Part shown: one piece after another, positions 8,881-18,444 of the stretch
Layout: each line of letters opens with the position of its first letter
How positions within the stretch are numbered: the stretch's first letter is position 1
DNA from: Takakia lepidozioides
Taxonomy: Eukaryota; Streptophyta; Takakiopsida; Takakiales; Takakiaceae
Length of the DNA stretch: 64,000 nucleotides
Direction of reading: 5' to 3'
NCBI GenBank assembly: GCA_030704615.1
Contig: CM060731.1
Coordinates: 28,458,001-28,522,000 of the forward strand
Translations under genes and position numbers: made by a program
The notes under the pieces: generated by a model
Told to the model about the DNA's origin: nothing
What the model saw: only the letters and a program-made list of their open reading frames with translations
Databases searched by the model: none

Positions 8881-9530
8881 CATGTAATTCGAATACCGGA
8901 TGAATGGAAATTCGGCGCCGAATTTCCATCCAGCAGGTAAGTGGAATCCCGGATGGATCGAAATTCGGCGCCAAATTACCATCCTGCAGGTAATTCGAAT
9001 CCCGGATAAATGGAAATTCGGCGCCGAATTTCCATCCAGCAGGTAAGTCGGATCGCTGGCGTATGGATATTCGGCGCCGAATTTCCATTCGCCATGTATT
9101 TCATCGCTGAGAATTACCTTCCTGCAGGTAATTCCTCGCTCAGAATTACCTTCGTGCAGGTAATTCTGAACAAAGAATTACCTTCCTACCGGCATCGATA
9201 GGAATTACCTGCAGGATGGTAATTCTCATCTGGGAATTACCTGCAGGAAGGTAATTCTCAGCGATGAAATACATGGCGAATGGAAATTCGGCGCCGAATT
9301 TCCATCCATCCGGGATTCCACTTACCTGCTGGATCGAAATTCGGCGCCGAATTTCCATCCATCCGGGATTCCACTTACCAGCTGGATGGAATTTCGGCGC
9401 CGAATTTCCATCCATCCGGGATTCCACTTACCTGCTGGATGGAAATTCGGCGCCGAATTTCCATCCATCCGGGATTCGAATTACCTGTAGGATGGAAATT
9501 CGGCGCCGAATTTCCATCCGGGGGATAGTC
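8570..9530. repeat. Foldback-like inverted repeat
   Basis: 9070-9134 and 9234-9298 are perfect 65-base inverted arms around a 99-base centre (midpoint 9184). Outside them both sides continue as imperfect inverted copies of GAAATTCGGCGCCGAATTTC-type units out to about 8570 and 9520. The whole segment could fold into one long hairpin, as in foldback transposons. Confidence 0.75.
9282..9520. repeat. 53-bp palindromic tandem array
   Basis: GGCGCC cores occur at 9290, 9343, 9396, 9449 and 9502, an exact 53-base period. Each unit has a GGAAATTC/GAATTTCC palindrome and a spacer reading GGGATTCCACTTACCTGCTG. It forms the right arm of the foldback structure. Confidence 0.9.
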
Positions 9531-9539
9531 TCAGTCGGA

Positions 9540-10200
9540 GAGGTGCCGCCTCTCCGCCGCTCTGTTGGATATTCGGTGCCGAATTTCCGTCCGGGGGTTG
9601 AAATATGACGGCCAGGTGCCGACCTCTCCCCCCTCCCCGACTGCATTGGAACGGCCCCGGATTGAAATTCGGCGCCGTTTTCCCATCTGGGGAGGTTTTT
9701 ATGTCGGCCAGTTTTCGGTCTGACCCCCCGACAAGACTTCCTTTGGGGGGGCCCGGATGGAGATTTGGCGCCGAATCTCCATCCAGGGGATGCTCTCTGT
9801 CGAACACGTGCCGACCTCTACGCCCGAGGCGACTTCATCCGGGCTTCCCCTGTTCGATATTCGGTGCCGAATTTCCGTCCGGGGGTTGAAATGTGACGGC
9901 CAAGTGCCGGCCACTCCCCCCTCCCCGACTGCATCCGAACCGCCCCGGATGGAAATTCGGCGCCGTTTTTTCCATCTGCGGATGTTTTTATGCCGTCCTG
10001 TTTTCGGCCTGACCCCCCGACACGACTCCCTTTGGGGGGCCCGGATGGAAATTCGGCGCCGAATCTCCATCCAGGGGGTGTTCTCTGTCGCACACGCGCC
10101 GGCCTCTGCGCCCGAGGCGACTTCATCCGGGCTTCCTCTGTTGGATATTGGGTGCCGAATTTCCATTCGGGGTAGTAATGTGACGGCACGGTGCCGGCTT
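9540..10200. repeat. About 288-bp tandem repeat with GGCGCC palindromes
   Basis: CCGGGGGTTG begins at 9591 and 9879, and a related word at about 10168, a 288-289 base period. Each unit contains GACCCCCCGACA and three palindromic GGYGCCGAAT cores. ORFs crossing it have no protein-like composition. Confidence 0.8.
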
Positions 10201-10468
10201 CTCCCCTTCAGCCGTCATCATCCGGACGGCCCCCCACTTTCTGACTGCATACCGTTGGCAGTTATTGCGCAAAGATCAGGGGCCGCATTCCGGAGACAAG
10301 GTTCATTAACACTCTGACTGTGGATTTTTGAGATAGTTGGCTCCCTGGATTTGGATCAGGCTTCGTCGCTCGGACAAATCGGCATCGCATTCATTCTCAT
10401 CGCTGCACCCCCTTCTACCAGGGAGCTTCCCCGCACGCCATCCTGGCAGTCTTGTGTGCACATCTCCC
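10201..10468. other. Upstream region of the transposase gene
   Basis: 268 bp between the last repeat unit and the first transposase-like ATG. It probably holds the promoter and 5' UTR. I see no clear TATA box. Confidence 0.35.
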
Positions 10469-10630
10469 ATGGCGGAAAACCCGAGCGCTACAGTGTACTG
10501 CCCTCCTCACGAGCATAGAGCTTCATTTCCGTGCAGAGGGGACACCTGCCAGGTGATGGAGAAATATTTGTGCGTTCGATACCACCTGAAACCGGGGTCG
10601 GTTTTTTTGGAGGAGGAAAGGAAGGACTAG
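10469..10630 (+). CDS. N-terminal Cys/His block of MULE-type transposase
   Basis: ATG at 10469, 53 residues (MAENPSATVYCPPHEH...), with several Cys and His (YCPPHEHRASFPCRGDTC) that could bind zinc, ending in TAG at 10628-10630. The same frame continues YMAADNGGATMEVEVK before another stop, and the main transposase frame takes over by 10645. A small intron or frame lesions must lie between. The composition resembles the zinc-binding start of the downstream protein, so I treat it as the same gene. Confidence 0.45.
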   Translation: MAENPSATVYCPPHEHRASFPCRGDTCQVMEKYLCVRYHLKPGSVFLEEERKD

Positions 10631-10701
10631 TATATGGCTGCTGACAATGGAGGTGCAACAATGGAGGTGGAGGTAAAGTAGACGTTCAGCATTTGACAGA
10701 T

Positions 10702-12031
10702 ATGGATAGAAAACATGACGGTCATCCTTGGTGCGTTACCAAAACCACCAGCATGAAGATGCTCGATGGTGTGCGGGTGTGCTACGTTGTTTGTGCGGGC
10801 GCGTTGCGGTGTTTCTCCCCAACTTGCTTCCACTTTAAATCCAGAGGTCATAGGAACGAGACCGATTGGACAGGCACAGCTCACCAACCATTTCGAGCTC
10901 AGGAGAAGGTTCCGAACTTCACATTTAAGTGTGCGCATTGCAAAGAACCACCACACTGCATGTCTGTTTGTAATGCCAAGCAGTTCTATGTGTTGCACCG
11001 TTTCCCTGTCCTTACCCGAGCTTGCATACACGTTGGTTCCCATTGTCACAAATTGGCGAGGGGGAACTCGCGGGAGGCTGCCCACGAAGCAGAGCAGCTC
11101 GTTCAGGAGGAGGTTAAGTTGAGACCGGGTGCCAAACCCAAACAGATACAGCTCCAAGCCGCCCATAAGATGGCATTGGCCAGAATTATGTCGGAAGACG
11201 GCTCCGATAGAGTTCCTCTCGACGAGAAGGAAATGGAGGCATTGCTGGAGTCGGTGTCCCATGTATGTTCACCGAATGTCCGAAACCACATTGTCTCATG
11301 CAAACAGAAAATTGGGCGTGGCTCGGATATGCACTCCATTCTGGAGGTGAAGCGACGATGTGGATATGACTACATTCATGGAAGTAGGTTTCCAGGACAA
11401 GGGACTGAGGCAGATCGTTGTTTCGTATTCAAAATGTCCACGTGTGGACCTGGCAGCGGCGTCGAACTGGTCGACAGGATGACGAGTGGGAACTTGTCAA
11501 ACAGTTGGGTCATGTTCGACCATATCAAGCGAATTACAAATCACCAGTGGGTGACAATGGGTGCACATGTCTACGACACCCACTGCAGGATGCTAATGAC
11601 AATTGCTATTTGTGAGATGAAAGGTGAGGACACACAATCGGAGATGCTTCTTTGGCAGGGAATAAACGAACAGATGGCCAAGGCGGGATTGCCCCCTCCC
11701 AATTTCCGTGGTTTCATGGCGGACAACGCACAAGCAAATTGGGCTGCCATCCGAAGGGTGTACGGGCAAGACCCCAATGTTCCCATGGAAGGCAAGGAGA
11801 GATCTTGTGGGTTCCATTTTCTGCAGAGCCTTTCGCAGTACACAACCAGGCTCGTGGCGCCAGATTTCAGAGAGGAGCACCGTTCCATGTGTCTTGCGTG
11901 GAAGCGCGCTCCCACCTTGGATGATGCAGAGACACAGTTTGCATGCATACGGGCTTGGTGGACAAGCAATGGTCAGTTGGCTAGCATGGTGGCATTATTG
12001 TTTCCTCTAGTTCGGCGACTATATGCGGGAG
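10702..12031 (+). CDS. MULE-type transposase, zinc and DDE region
   Basis: The ATG at 10702 opens 443 residues up to the putative splice donor at 12032 (GGAG|GTGAGT). The first 120 residues hold paired Cys/His (CFSPTC, CAHC, CIHVGSHCH), then a helical segment, then a RNase H-like core. Candidate catalytic acids are the Asp of GAHVYDTHCR (about residue 292) and the Asp of FMADNAQANW (about residue 341). CGFHFLQSL supplies the C-x2-H signature seen between the second D and the E in Mutator-like transposases. The Glu is expected in the next exon. The product would cut and paste an element by binding its terminal repeats. The gene sits between palindrome arrays. Confidence 0.7.
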
Positions 12032-12117
12032 GTGAGTTGCACGAATTTGCGTCCCGTTGAATATTATTCTTGGCTATATTTGTAACTTGCTTGTAACCTG
12101 AACATGTGCTTGTGTAG
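12032..12117 (+). other. Putative intron of the transposase gene
   Basis: GTGAGT at 12032 and TTGTGTAG ending at 12117 bound an 86-base AT-rich segment, an ordinary plant intron. Because 86 is not a multiple of three, strict use of these sites leaves the downstream conserved frame by one base. Either one base is missing, another site is used, or the copy is dead. Confidence 0.5.
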
Positions 12118-13095
12118 GAAATGTGTCTCGACTCCGACACCGACATGCCCACGACAAACATGGCCGAATCAGTGCACTCTTCCTGGCGTGCCTCCTCTGC
12201 GGCGCATCTGGTGGACATCCTCACTGCCACAACGGAGGACATTGTGAGGTCAATTATGCAGCAATGCAGGTACAACGAGTTCTTGAAAGGGAAACAGTGG
12301 GGTTTGGGGCCGGACAGGCAGGAAATGCTGATGCGGACTGCCTCCAGATCGAAGAATCCTCGAAAGTGGGCGGCGGCCTTGCGAGAGGGCCTTCGGGACA
12401 CGCCATTGCTGCGAAGAGGCCAACATTTGGAAGGAGATGTTCATACCCGTCCAGTAAGACGAAGACTTGACGAGGCACCTGGCGGAGAAGAGGATTCATG
12501 GCGAGCTGACAAGAATATTTGCACGCTCCCTTGTGGTCCGGTGATGTTGCCTGAGGAGGTCTCGTCGAGCACCGCAAGTCCTGCACGTTCAAGATCGCCA
12601 TCTCCTTTGAGCACAGGGCGCGTGCCCCGGCAACATAACGAGCCATCTGTAGTAAAGCAGTACAACATTCCCATTGTGGAGACAAGAGTGTCGGAGTCAC
12701 AGTGGAGAATTGCGAGGACATTGCCGGCATTTCGAGGGAAGTGCTGCGCCATCCGGGTGGATACGAGAGCACGTTGTGGTGAGATGATTCGGAGGAACCC
12801 ACACGGTGCTGTACCTGCACCTTGTTTCAGCGGCAGATTTTTGACTCCCACATTTGCTCACGCCACAACGCAGACATTTTGGTTCTGTAGGCACGACATA
12901 ATGACCTGTGTATTTGGCAAGCCCAAGTACGGGATTCAGGGAATGCCGGAGCCTCCGGGCGTCTGGCCTGTTGCACCGGGTTGCAGCCTCTCTCAGAATG
13001 AGGCGGATGCTCTATCTGCAGCAGGATTTCGAATGGTGCAACGCACAGACATCTCGGCCCACGCATTTTCGGTTCCTCAGACCCAGCCGTTGTAG
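12118..13095 (+). CDS. MULE-type transposase, C-terminal catalytic part
   Basis: Opens with MCLDSDTDMPTTNMAES; the Glu of TTNMAES matches the MULE position of the third catalytic acid in a T-x-N-x2-E-S setting. A low-complexity Arg/Ser linker follows (SSSTASPARSRSPSPL). A Cys-containing block (RGKCCAIRVDTRARCGEM, then FWFCRHD) may be another zinc site. The frame meets a single TAG at 13093-13095 and continues in the same frame beyond it, so the stop looks like a nonsense change in an otherwise continuous protein. Confidence 0.65.
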   Translation, partial: EMCLDSDTDMPTTNMAESVHSSWRASSAAHLVDILTATTEDIVRSIMQQCRYNEFLKGKQWGLGPDRQEMLMRTASRSKNPRKWAAALREGLRDTPLLRRGQHLEGDVHTRPVRRRLDEAPGGEEDSWRADKNICTLPCGPVMLPEEVSSSTASPARSRSPSPLSTGRVPRQHNEPSVVKQYNIPIVETRVSESQWRIARTLPAFRGKCCAIRVDTRARCGEMIRRNPHGAVPAPCFSGRFLTPTFAHATTQTFWFCRHDIMTCVFGKPKYGIQGMPEPPGVWPVAPGCSLSQNEADALSAAGFRMVQRTDISAHAFSVPQTQPL

Positions 13096-13536
13096 ACTTC
13101 TCGGTCCAGTAGAGACGGATTGGACAATTCTGCACATCCCACAATGCGATTCGGAAGAGTGAAGAGACGACACCCTCCCAACAAGTTGAATGAGACTCGG
13201 ATTGCCAATGCTTTTGGGATGGCTTGCACTATTCAGAGCTCCGTGGACGTACCCCCACCCGGCCTTGGGCGTGTGTATCGGATGGCAACGGCCGGCTCGG
13301 CTGTACGCGACGATGTATACACAATTATGATTGGAGTGGAGCCAACTTGCAATTGTACGGACTTCTCCTTGATGGAAGCAAAGAAGGGTTCGAAGTATTA
13401 TCCGTGCAAGCATCTGTATTACATCTACCTGAAGAGGTTGAGGATGAACGTGACTATTGATGACTTTATTCATGCACCGGCGTTGAGCGTGAACGAGCTG
13501 CACAAACTCCTCCTTAGGGATTCCAGAAATCATTGA
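13096..13536 (+). CDS. SWIM zinc-finger C-terminus of the transposase
   Basis: Same reading frame as the preceding block after one TAG. It carries CNCTDFSLMEAKKG then YYPCKHLYYIYLKRL: the C-x-C...C-x-H pattern of SWIM zinc fingers, typical of the C-terminus of MULE transposases and of FAR1/FHY3 proteins derived from them. The protein ends at TGA 13534-13536 after about 30 more residues. A palindromic array begins 150 bp downstream. Confidence 0.65.
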   Translation, partial: TSRSSRDGLDNSAHPTMRFGRVKRRHPPNKLNETRIANAFGMACTIQSSVDVPPPGLGRVYRMATAGSAVRDDVYTIMIGVEPTCNCTDFSLMEAKKGSKYYPCKHLYYIYLKRLRMNVTIDDFIHAPALSVNELHKLLLRDSRNH

Positions 13537-13689
13537 TGGGGCAAACGGAATCCTCCATATGGATATTTTCAAATGCATTTTGCTGTATCAGACTGTTTTT
13601 TTGCAGTGTAATGAAATGCACCCCAAAACTCCTGGAATGAGGCAATATTCCATTCAAACTAAGATCCAACAGAAGCAGTTGTGGGGCCA

Positions 13690-14130
13690 TTTCTGGAAAA
13701 ATGGCGTCGAATTTCTCTTTTCGGGGCCGAAAACTGGCTAAGTCCCAACATGCACTGGTACCTGTGTCTAGGAAAATGGCGCCGAATTTCTCTTTTTGGG
13801 GCCGAAAACTGGCTAAGTCCCAACATGCACTGGTACCGTGTCTAGAAAAATGGCGCCGAATTTCTCTTTTTTGGGCCGAAAACTGGCTAAGTCCCAACAT
13901 GCACTGGTACAGTGTCTGGAAAAATGGCGCCGAATTTCCCTATTTTGCGCCGAAAACTGGCTAAGTCCGAACATGCACTGGAAAAATGGCGCCGAATTAC
14001 CTGTCATGAGGGGACCTATAGCCGCGGAATTCGGCACCATTTTTCGCCAGAGAGACCTATTACCGCGAAATACGTCGCCGTTTTTTCAGGTTACGGACCC
14101 TATTACCGCGAAATTCGGTGCCATATTTGC
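13690..14130. repeat. 75-bp array downstream of the transposase
   Basis: GGCTAAGTCC starts at 13736, 13811, 13885 and 13959, four units of 74-75 bp, each with AAAATGGCGCCGAATTTC. More degenerate units (CCTATTACCGCGAAAT) follow to 14130. The words ATGGCGCCGAATTTC and GGCTAAGTCC are shared with the 95-bp array at 4090-4600. Confidence 0.85.
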
Positions 14131-14603
14131 ACATGTCGCTGGAAATTGGCATGAGCGGAAGACAAAATATCATGAGCACAACTGTCAAAACTGCAATTTT
14201 CCCTTCAAGGGGCCGAATAATATATTTGTTTTTCTTGACACATTGCATTAAATTATTGTTTTTTATTGTTTTTTATTTTCGAAATTTGTACTTCTGCTCA
14301 TGAAAACCGATTGTGTTACTACTCTGCTCATGCCGCTCATGCCGCTCATGCTCATGAAATAGCAAACCTCCACTTCAGCCTCCACGTCAGATTCATCTAG
14401 CAGGGTGAGTTCTTCCTTCCTAATATTCAGGTATTTATCATAGGGTCGCTGGTATGAGGCATGCGATTCAGCTGATTGTACCATAGGTCTGACTGACAGG
14501 GTCTTCTTGCATAGGCCTTTGGGCTTGGCTTACCCACGTGGTTTGCCATCCCTAGTAGTATGGTCGTATTGTTTCACATGTTTCTGTTGAGCAATGTGTG
14601 CAG
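14131..14603. other. Spacer with GCTCATG words
   Basis: About 470 bp without a gene. Short repeats of GCTCATG/CATGAGC occur at 14150-14175 and 14300-14360. The last bases TGTGTGCAG (to 14603) form a good splice acceptor for the next gene, so an upstream non-coding or short coding exon probably lies here. Confidence 0.4.
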
Positions 14604-15401
14604 AGTTCAGTCAAAAAAAGGAAGGGAATTGCAGGGAAGGATGCGAACGAGCATAAGTCTCTTACTCCAGCAAAGTGTGCACCAACTATTGCGCCAACTG
14701 CTGTGATGAGTGGCGCGGTTGTTCCCCCTTACGAAAAACCAGCCCCGCCCACTCCACAGATTGACGTTCCAGCTCCCTTGTATCCACCAGTATCGGCTCC
14801 TCCCTCGTATCCGCTTATGTACCCACAGTATCCTGCCATGTCAGGGTATAATCTGCATGGGCACATGCCGTATCCTCACTATCAACCTCCAAACAATGAT
14901 TCTCAGTGCCAGAATTACAATTCTTTTGCTCCACCTGCAGGCGCTCCAATGCATGATCCTAGTCAAGGTGGGTATTCCATTTACCACCATTATGGAATGC
15001 ATCCCCATAGTATGTATCCTCCTCGGCCTATGTACAACCAACCTACTTCCTCCCTCTATCCTACCAGCCCTGCAAGACCACACCAGGGGCAGGTCCAGTA
15101 TGGTGGCCACCAACCTTCAGGATCCAACTACAGTGGAATACAACTGCCGGCACCTTCGAGCTTCACTGCACCGCGGCCACCTCTTTATCCAACATCTCCA
15201 GGTACACCTAATACCCTGAAAGGGAAAGGCATTTTGAAACAGACCGAGGATGCATTTGCTCTGCATCATCCTGTGGGGTGGGAGACAGCAGTCCAGCCCC
15301 AACAGAGTGAAGGTGGTAACATGCATGGTACTGCTGAAACCTTGCAGGATTCCAGCCTTAGTCCTGGGGGGACATCAGGTGTGACTCCTATAACGCAAAA
15401 A
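14604..15401 (+). CDS. Pro/Tyr-rich N-terminal region of the fusion gene
   Basis: After the acceptor the frame reads SSVKKRKGIAGKDANE, a basic patch that could be a nuclear signal. Then follow some 200 residues rich in P, Y, Q and S (YPPVSAPPSYPLMYPQYP). It is low complexity and probably disordered. It ends at TPITQK, where a one-base slip in A5 moves the sense to the next frame. Confidence 0.55.
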
Positions 15402-18400
15402 TGCTTTAAGGAGGGAAAGAAGGGCACTTGCAAAAGATCTGAGAGACCAGGCTGCTCAGAATGTGGCTGTAGGGAGGAGGAAATTTTTCATTTCTTGTGA
15501 TGAACTTGGAAACCTTGAAGGTCCTGCTCGGAACCAGTGGATGACAGCTCTGCGAGGGCAGTGTCAACGTTTGTTGGACTGGTCATTGTATGCTCAGGAT
15601 CAACCATTACACTTAATTGAAAAGATCATGGAGATCCTGGCTTCAGATTGGGAATACGGACCTCCTGGTCTTAACATAAAGGCTATTACAAAAACAATTT
15701 GCGGGCAGCTCAAGTACCAACGAAATAAGCTGCTCAAAAATTACTATAGTGCGGGGCTGCCCAAACCCCATCATGTGCCAGACAAGACATGGGCACAACT
15801 AGTTGTTAGTTGGGGTTCCACTGATTTCAAGAAATTTCAGGCAAATGGTGTCAAGGCGCGGGGATGTGTGAAGAATACATCTCGATCAGGTCGCAGTGGA
15901 ATCAGCGGTGTTGTAGCACGACTGGTATACTTCTCTTACAACATAGGAAGTTCCCACATTGTTTTGCATTGACAAACTTTATGTGTTGGGTTTTTTTGGC
16001 TGGAGCTCAGAGTCTATTCCTATCACCATTGAATTAGTACACATTGCTACTACTTGGGGGCCTTCTCAGAGTTGGGCGCCAGCAAGAAACTAAGCACTCT
16101 TATTGAGGGGGAGTCATTGACGCTATCCTAGATAATTCTTTACTGTTGGCAATGTGCTATGCTAGTCATTAACACTTGCAAGTTTGTTGCAATCATAGGA
16201 GAAGGAGACTGGACGTACACCAAGTTTGCAGGAGATCGCCGGTAGCGCCAGGAGTGACAAAGGCTACGGCTCGGGGTGTACAGGCAGTGCAGCCACAACG
16301 GTATATAAACTCAGTACCAATTCTGGTGTGAATTACATATTCGTGATTTCCATGCCATTGCTAGTTGTCGTTTGGTTCTGTTTTCTTACTAGTTCATCAG
16401 TCAGTGTAGTGAATTGTTACTTTGGAGGTGTTCTATGTGATGGGGCAGGGAATTGGTTCACTAGCAGCTCGCCTCGATGCTATGGAAAACAAACAAGTGC
16501 AGATGGAAGCCAGCTCCAAGGCAGCTTTGGAAGCAGTCCAAGGCCAACTGGAGGCAGCAGTTGCATTCAACATTGCGCTCGCAGCTAAACTTGACATGAA
16601 TGTGCCAGATTCGGAACCTACAGGTCCACCATGCACCACCTTTGCGCCACACACAACAAATGAGACTATTTCTCATGTTATGGGCTCACCACTCAACCTG
16701 TTCAAGGCAGTTTCTTCACCGCCACCAAAGCCAAACACAATAGGCTCATTGTTTGGGCTTTCAGAAATGGAGGGGGATGATGACATGGAGGGTTGGTCTG
16801 AAGGTGAACTCAATCCATCCCCCCATATTGTTGAGGCAACTGCAAAGTGTTCATCCGTTTTGTTGTCCCCTACACCAGTAGCACTTCCGGCATATGTACT
16901 ACCCTCTCAATATGCCTGTGAGGTCTCCATGAATTTGCAGAGTGCCCCACAGAAAGGTGTGTCTTTTGTACATGATAATCATGTACAAGTTGTTGGTAAT
17001 TGCCCTTCGGCAACTGAGAGGCAGAAACACATCCTTATACTTGACTTGAATGGATTGTTATGTGAGAGCAGACTACGAACAAGGGAACACCTAGAGCCCA
17101 CCTCCAGACCTGGGTGTCAGGAGTTTCTGGACCGATGCCTTCAGATTTTTGATGTAGGTGTATGGTCTTCCATGTCATTGAGTAATGTCCTTCCAGTTGT
17201 GAAAGCATTGTTTCCTGGGAAGCAACCAAAGATGGTGCTTCACCAAGACTATTGTGACCAACCTGTGGGAATGGTGGACCCTCTCAATCCTTCTAAAACT
17301 GTCATGTACAAGAACTTATGTAAGTTTTGGAAGGACTACAGCCGTTACAATCCAACCAATACTTTGCTGGTGGACGATTCCCCACTCACTTGCTTACCCA
17401 ACCCTGCAAATAATTGCATCTTCCCGTATCCATGGAAGTTGAGGGATCAGCCAAACTGCAAGAGGCTTATGAAAGAATTACTGCCTTGGTTAGAGGGTGT
17501 ATCCAAGGCTGCACACATCCCTGAGTATGTGTCAGGGCACCCATACAGATATGGGCAGCCCAACTACTTGTTCAATACTGCAGCCATGGGTAGTGGATCA
17601 CAACAATCTGCAAAGGCATCCGAACCAGGGCTTCCTGCTGCCAGAGTTCCAACGACTTTGCCTTCCGATGCAACAACAAAGCATAATCAAATAAAGGTGA
17701 GAGCAAAAGATTCAATGCTTGGGCACGTGGGTGGATTTGTATTGTTAATGCTACTTCACAATGTGTGTCATTCGTGCTATTCTCATTTTTTGATCATGTG
17801 TCATTCAATATGCAGATGGTGAAACCAGTGAAGCGTTCAATGGGCAGGGAAAGCACAATATGTGCTATGATGCTGGATCAATACACCCCCTATGTATCGC
17901 TGTGTAGCTGCAGGATTGACAACCTACAAAGGTAGTTTTGTGACATCGTCCTACCACATCCATGTTGACCATGCAGAACCTGCTATCAACTAGGTATGGC
18001 ACCGTTCCACCTTTGATCATGTCAGCATGGAGTATAGAGACAGGCAAATGCAATTCAGAATTGGAAGTACTGCAATAGGTAGGGTTGGGGTGTTTGCTGG
18101 AAGAACGAGGATGCATTTTGCAGGAGTACCAAGCTGTTAGTCTCTGTTCTCCAGGGTTCATTTCTGATATAGGAATCTGGTTTTTGTTGCAGTTTCAGAT
18201 CGGCGACAAGGTGTTATTGTTTGATCCTTGTGCACCAAAAAGAAGGGCAGGTGTGGGATATATTGCTGGATTTCCGAAAGCAAATGTGCCAGACAACTAT
18301 TACCGTATCCATGTGAAATCGGTCATGATTTCAGAGGTTGTGTTGCCGTACCCGGACTACTCTGTTACCCCTAATCATACCACATTGGGTGACACGCAGG

Positions 18401-18444
18401 GAAGTGCCACCTTATGGTCTGAAAAGTTTATTAAACACGCGTGA
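14604..18444 (+). CDS. En/Spm (Ptta)-like protein with embedded FCP1 phosphatase-like domain
   Basis: Predicted exons 14604-15924, 16199-16300, 16428-17696, 17816-17893 and 18193-18444. All junctions are in phase 0 with GT-AG ends: CTG|GTATAC, CATAG|GAG, ACG|GTATAT, GGAG|GTG, AAAG|GTGAGA, GCAG|ATG, TAT|GTATCG, TGCAG|TTT. One frame change is needed at an A5 run (15397-15401). Order: Pro/Tyr-rich region, helical DNA-binding-like region with ETGRTPSLQE, coiled coil, FCP1/NIF domain, then a C-terminal beta-rich domain. The outer parts resemble plant En/Spm transposon proteins; the middle is a HAD phosphatase-like domain. Alternatively two genes have been read as one. No TIRs were identified. Confidence 0.55.
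15402..16300 (+). CDS. Ptta-like region of the fusion gene
   Basis: Reads RRERRALAKDLRDQAAQNVA, GRRKFFISCDELGNLEGPAR, a helical stretch (MTALRGQCQRLLDW), ICGQLKYQRNKLLKNYYSAG and KARGCVKNTSRSG to 15924. An intron follows (15925-16198), then EKETGRTPSLQE to 16300. An ETGR-x-P-x3-E word after a basic/Ser stretch is typical of the plant En/Spm-type transposase family (Ptta, PF03004). The role would be DNA binding at element ends. The family call rests on motif memory, not on a search. Confidence 0.5.
16428..17696 (+). CDS. Coiled coil plus FCP1/NIF-type HAD domain
   Basis: The exon starts with a short coiled coil (LAARLDAMENKQVQMEASSK), then a Ser/Pro linker, then from about residue 200 an FCP1-homology domain: HILILDLNGLLCE, SRPGCQEFLDRCLQIFDVGV, WSSMSLSNVLPVVKALF, NTLLVDDSPLTCL and CIFPYPW. 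These match the order of motifs in small CTD phosphatase-like proteins (motif I, W-S/T motif, VDDSP). Motif I is DLNGL rather than the classical D-x-D-x-T/V, so the general acid/base Asp is replaced by Asn. Plant HAD proteins with this variant exist; activity is uncertain. The likely substrate class is phospho-Ser/Thr proteins. Confidence 0.7.
17816..18444 (+). CDS. C-terminal beta domain of the En/Spm-like protein
   Basis: A 26-residue exon (MVKPVKRSMGRES...) and a final exon beginning FQIGDKVLLFDPCAPKRRAG. The end shows GYIAGFPKANVPDNYYRIHV, VVLPYPD, LGDTQGSATLWSEKFI. The pattern V-G-x-I...Y-x-I-x-V...LP-P...LGD-x-GS-x-x-W is like the C-terminus of plant En/Spm-type proteins. The stop is TGA 18442-18444. 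Confidence 0.5.

Noticed and set aside
8200-9530. Regular spacing that could suggest a CRISPR array
   Set aside because: Units of 85 and 53 bp are tandem repeats with no unique spacers, no leader and no cas genes, in a eukaryotic sequence.
8000-10320. Many ORFs with MEIRRRISI or GAEFPS words on both strands
   Set aside because: They are translations of the palindromic repeats, appear in all frames and on both strands, and have no independent protein signal.
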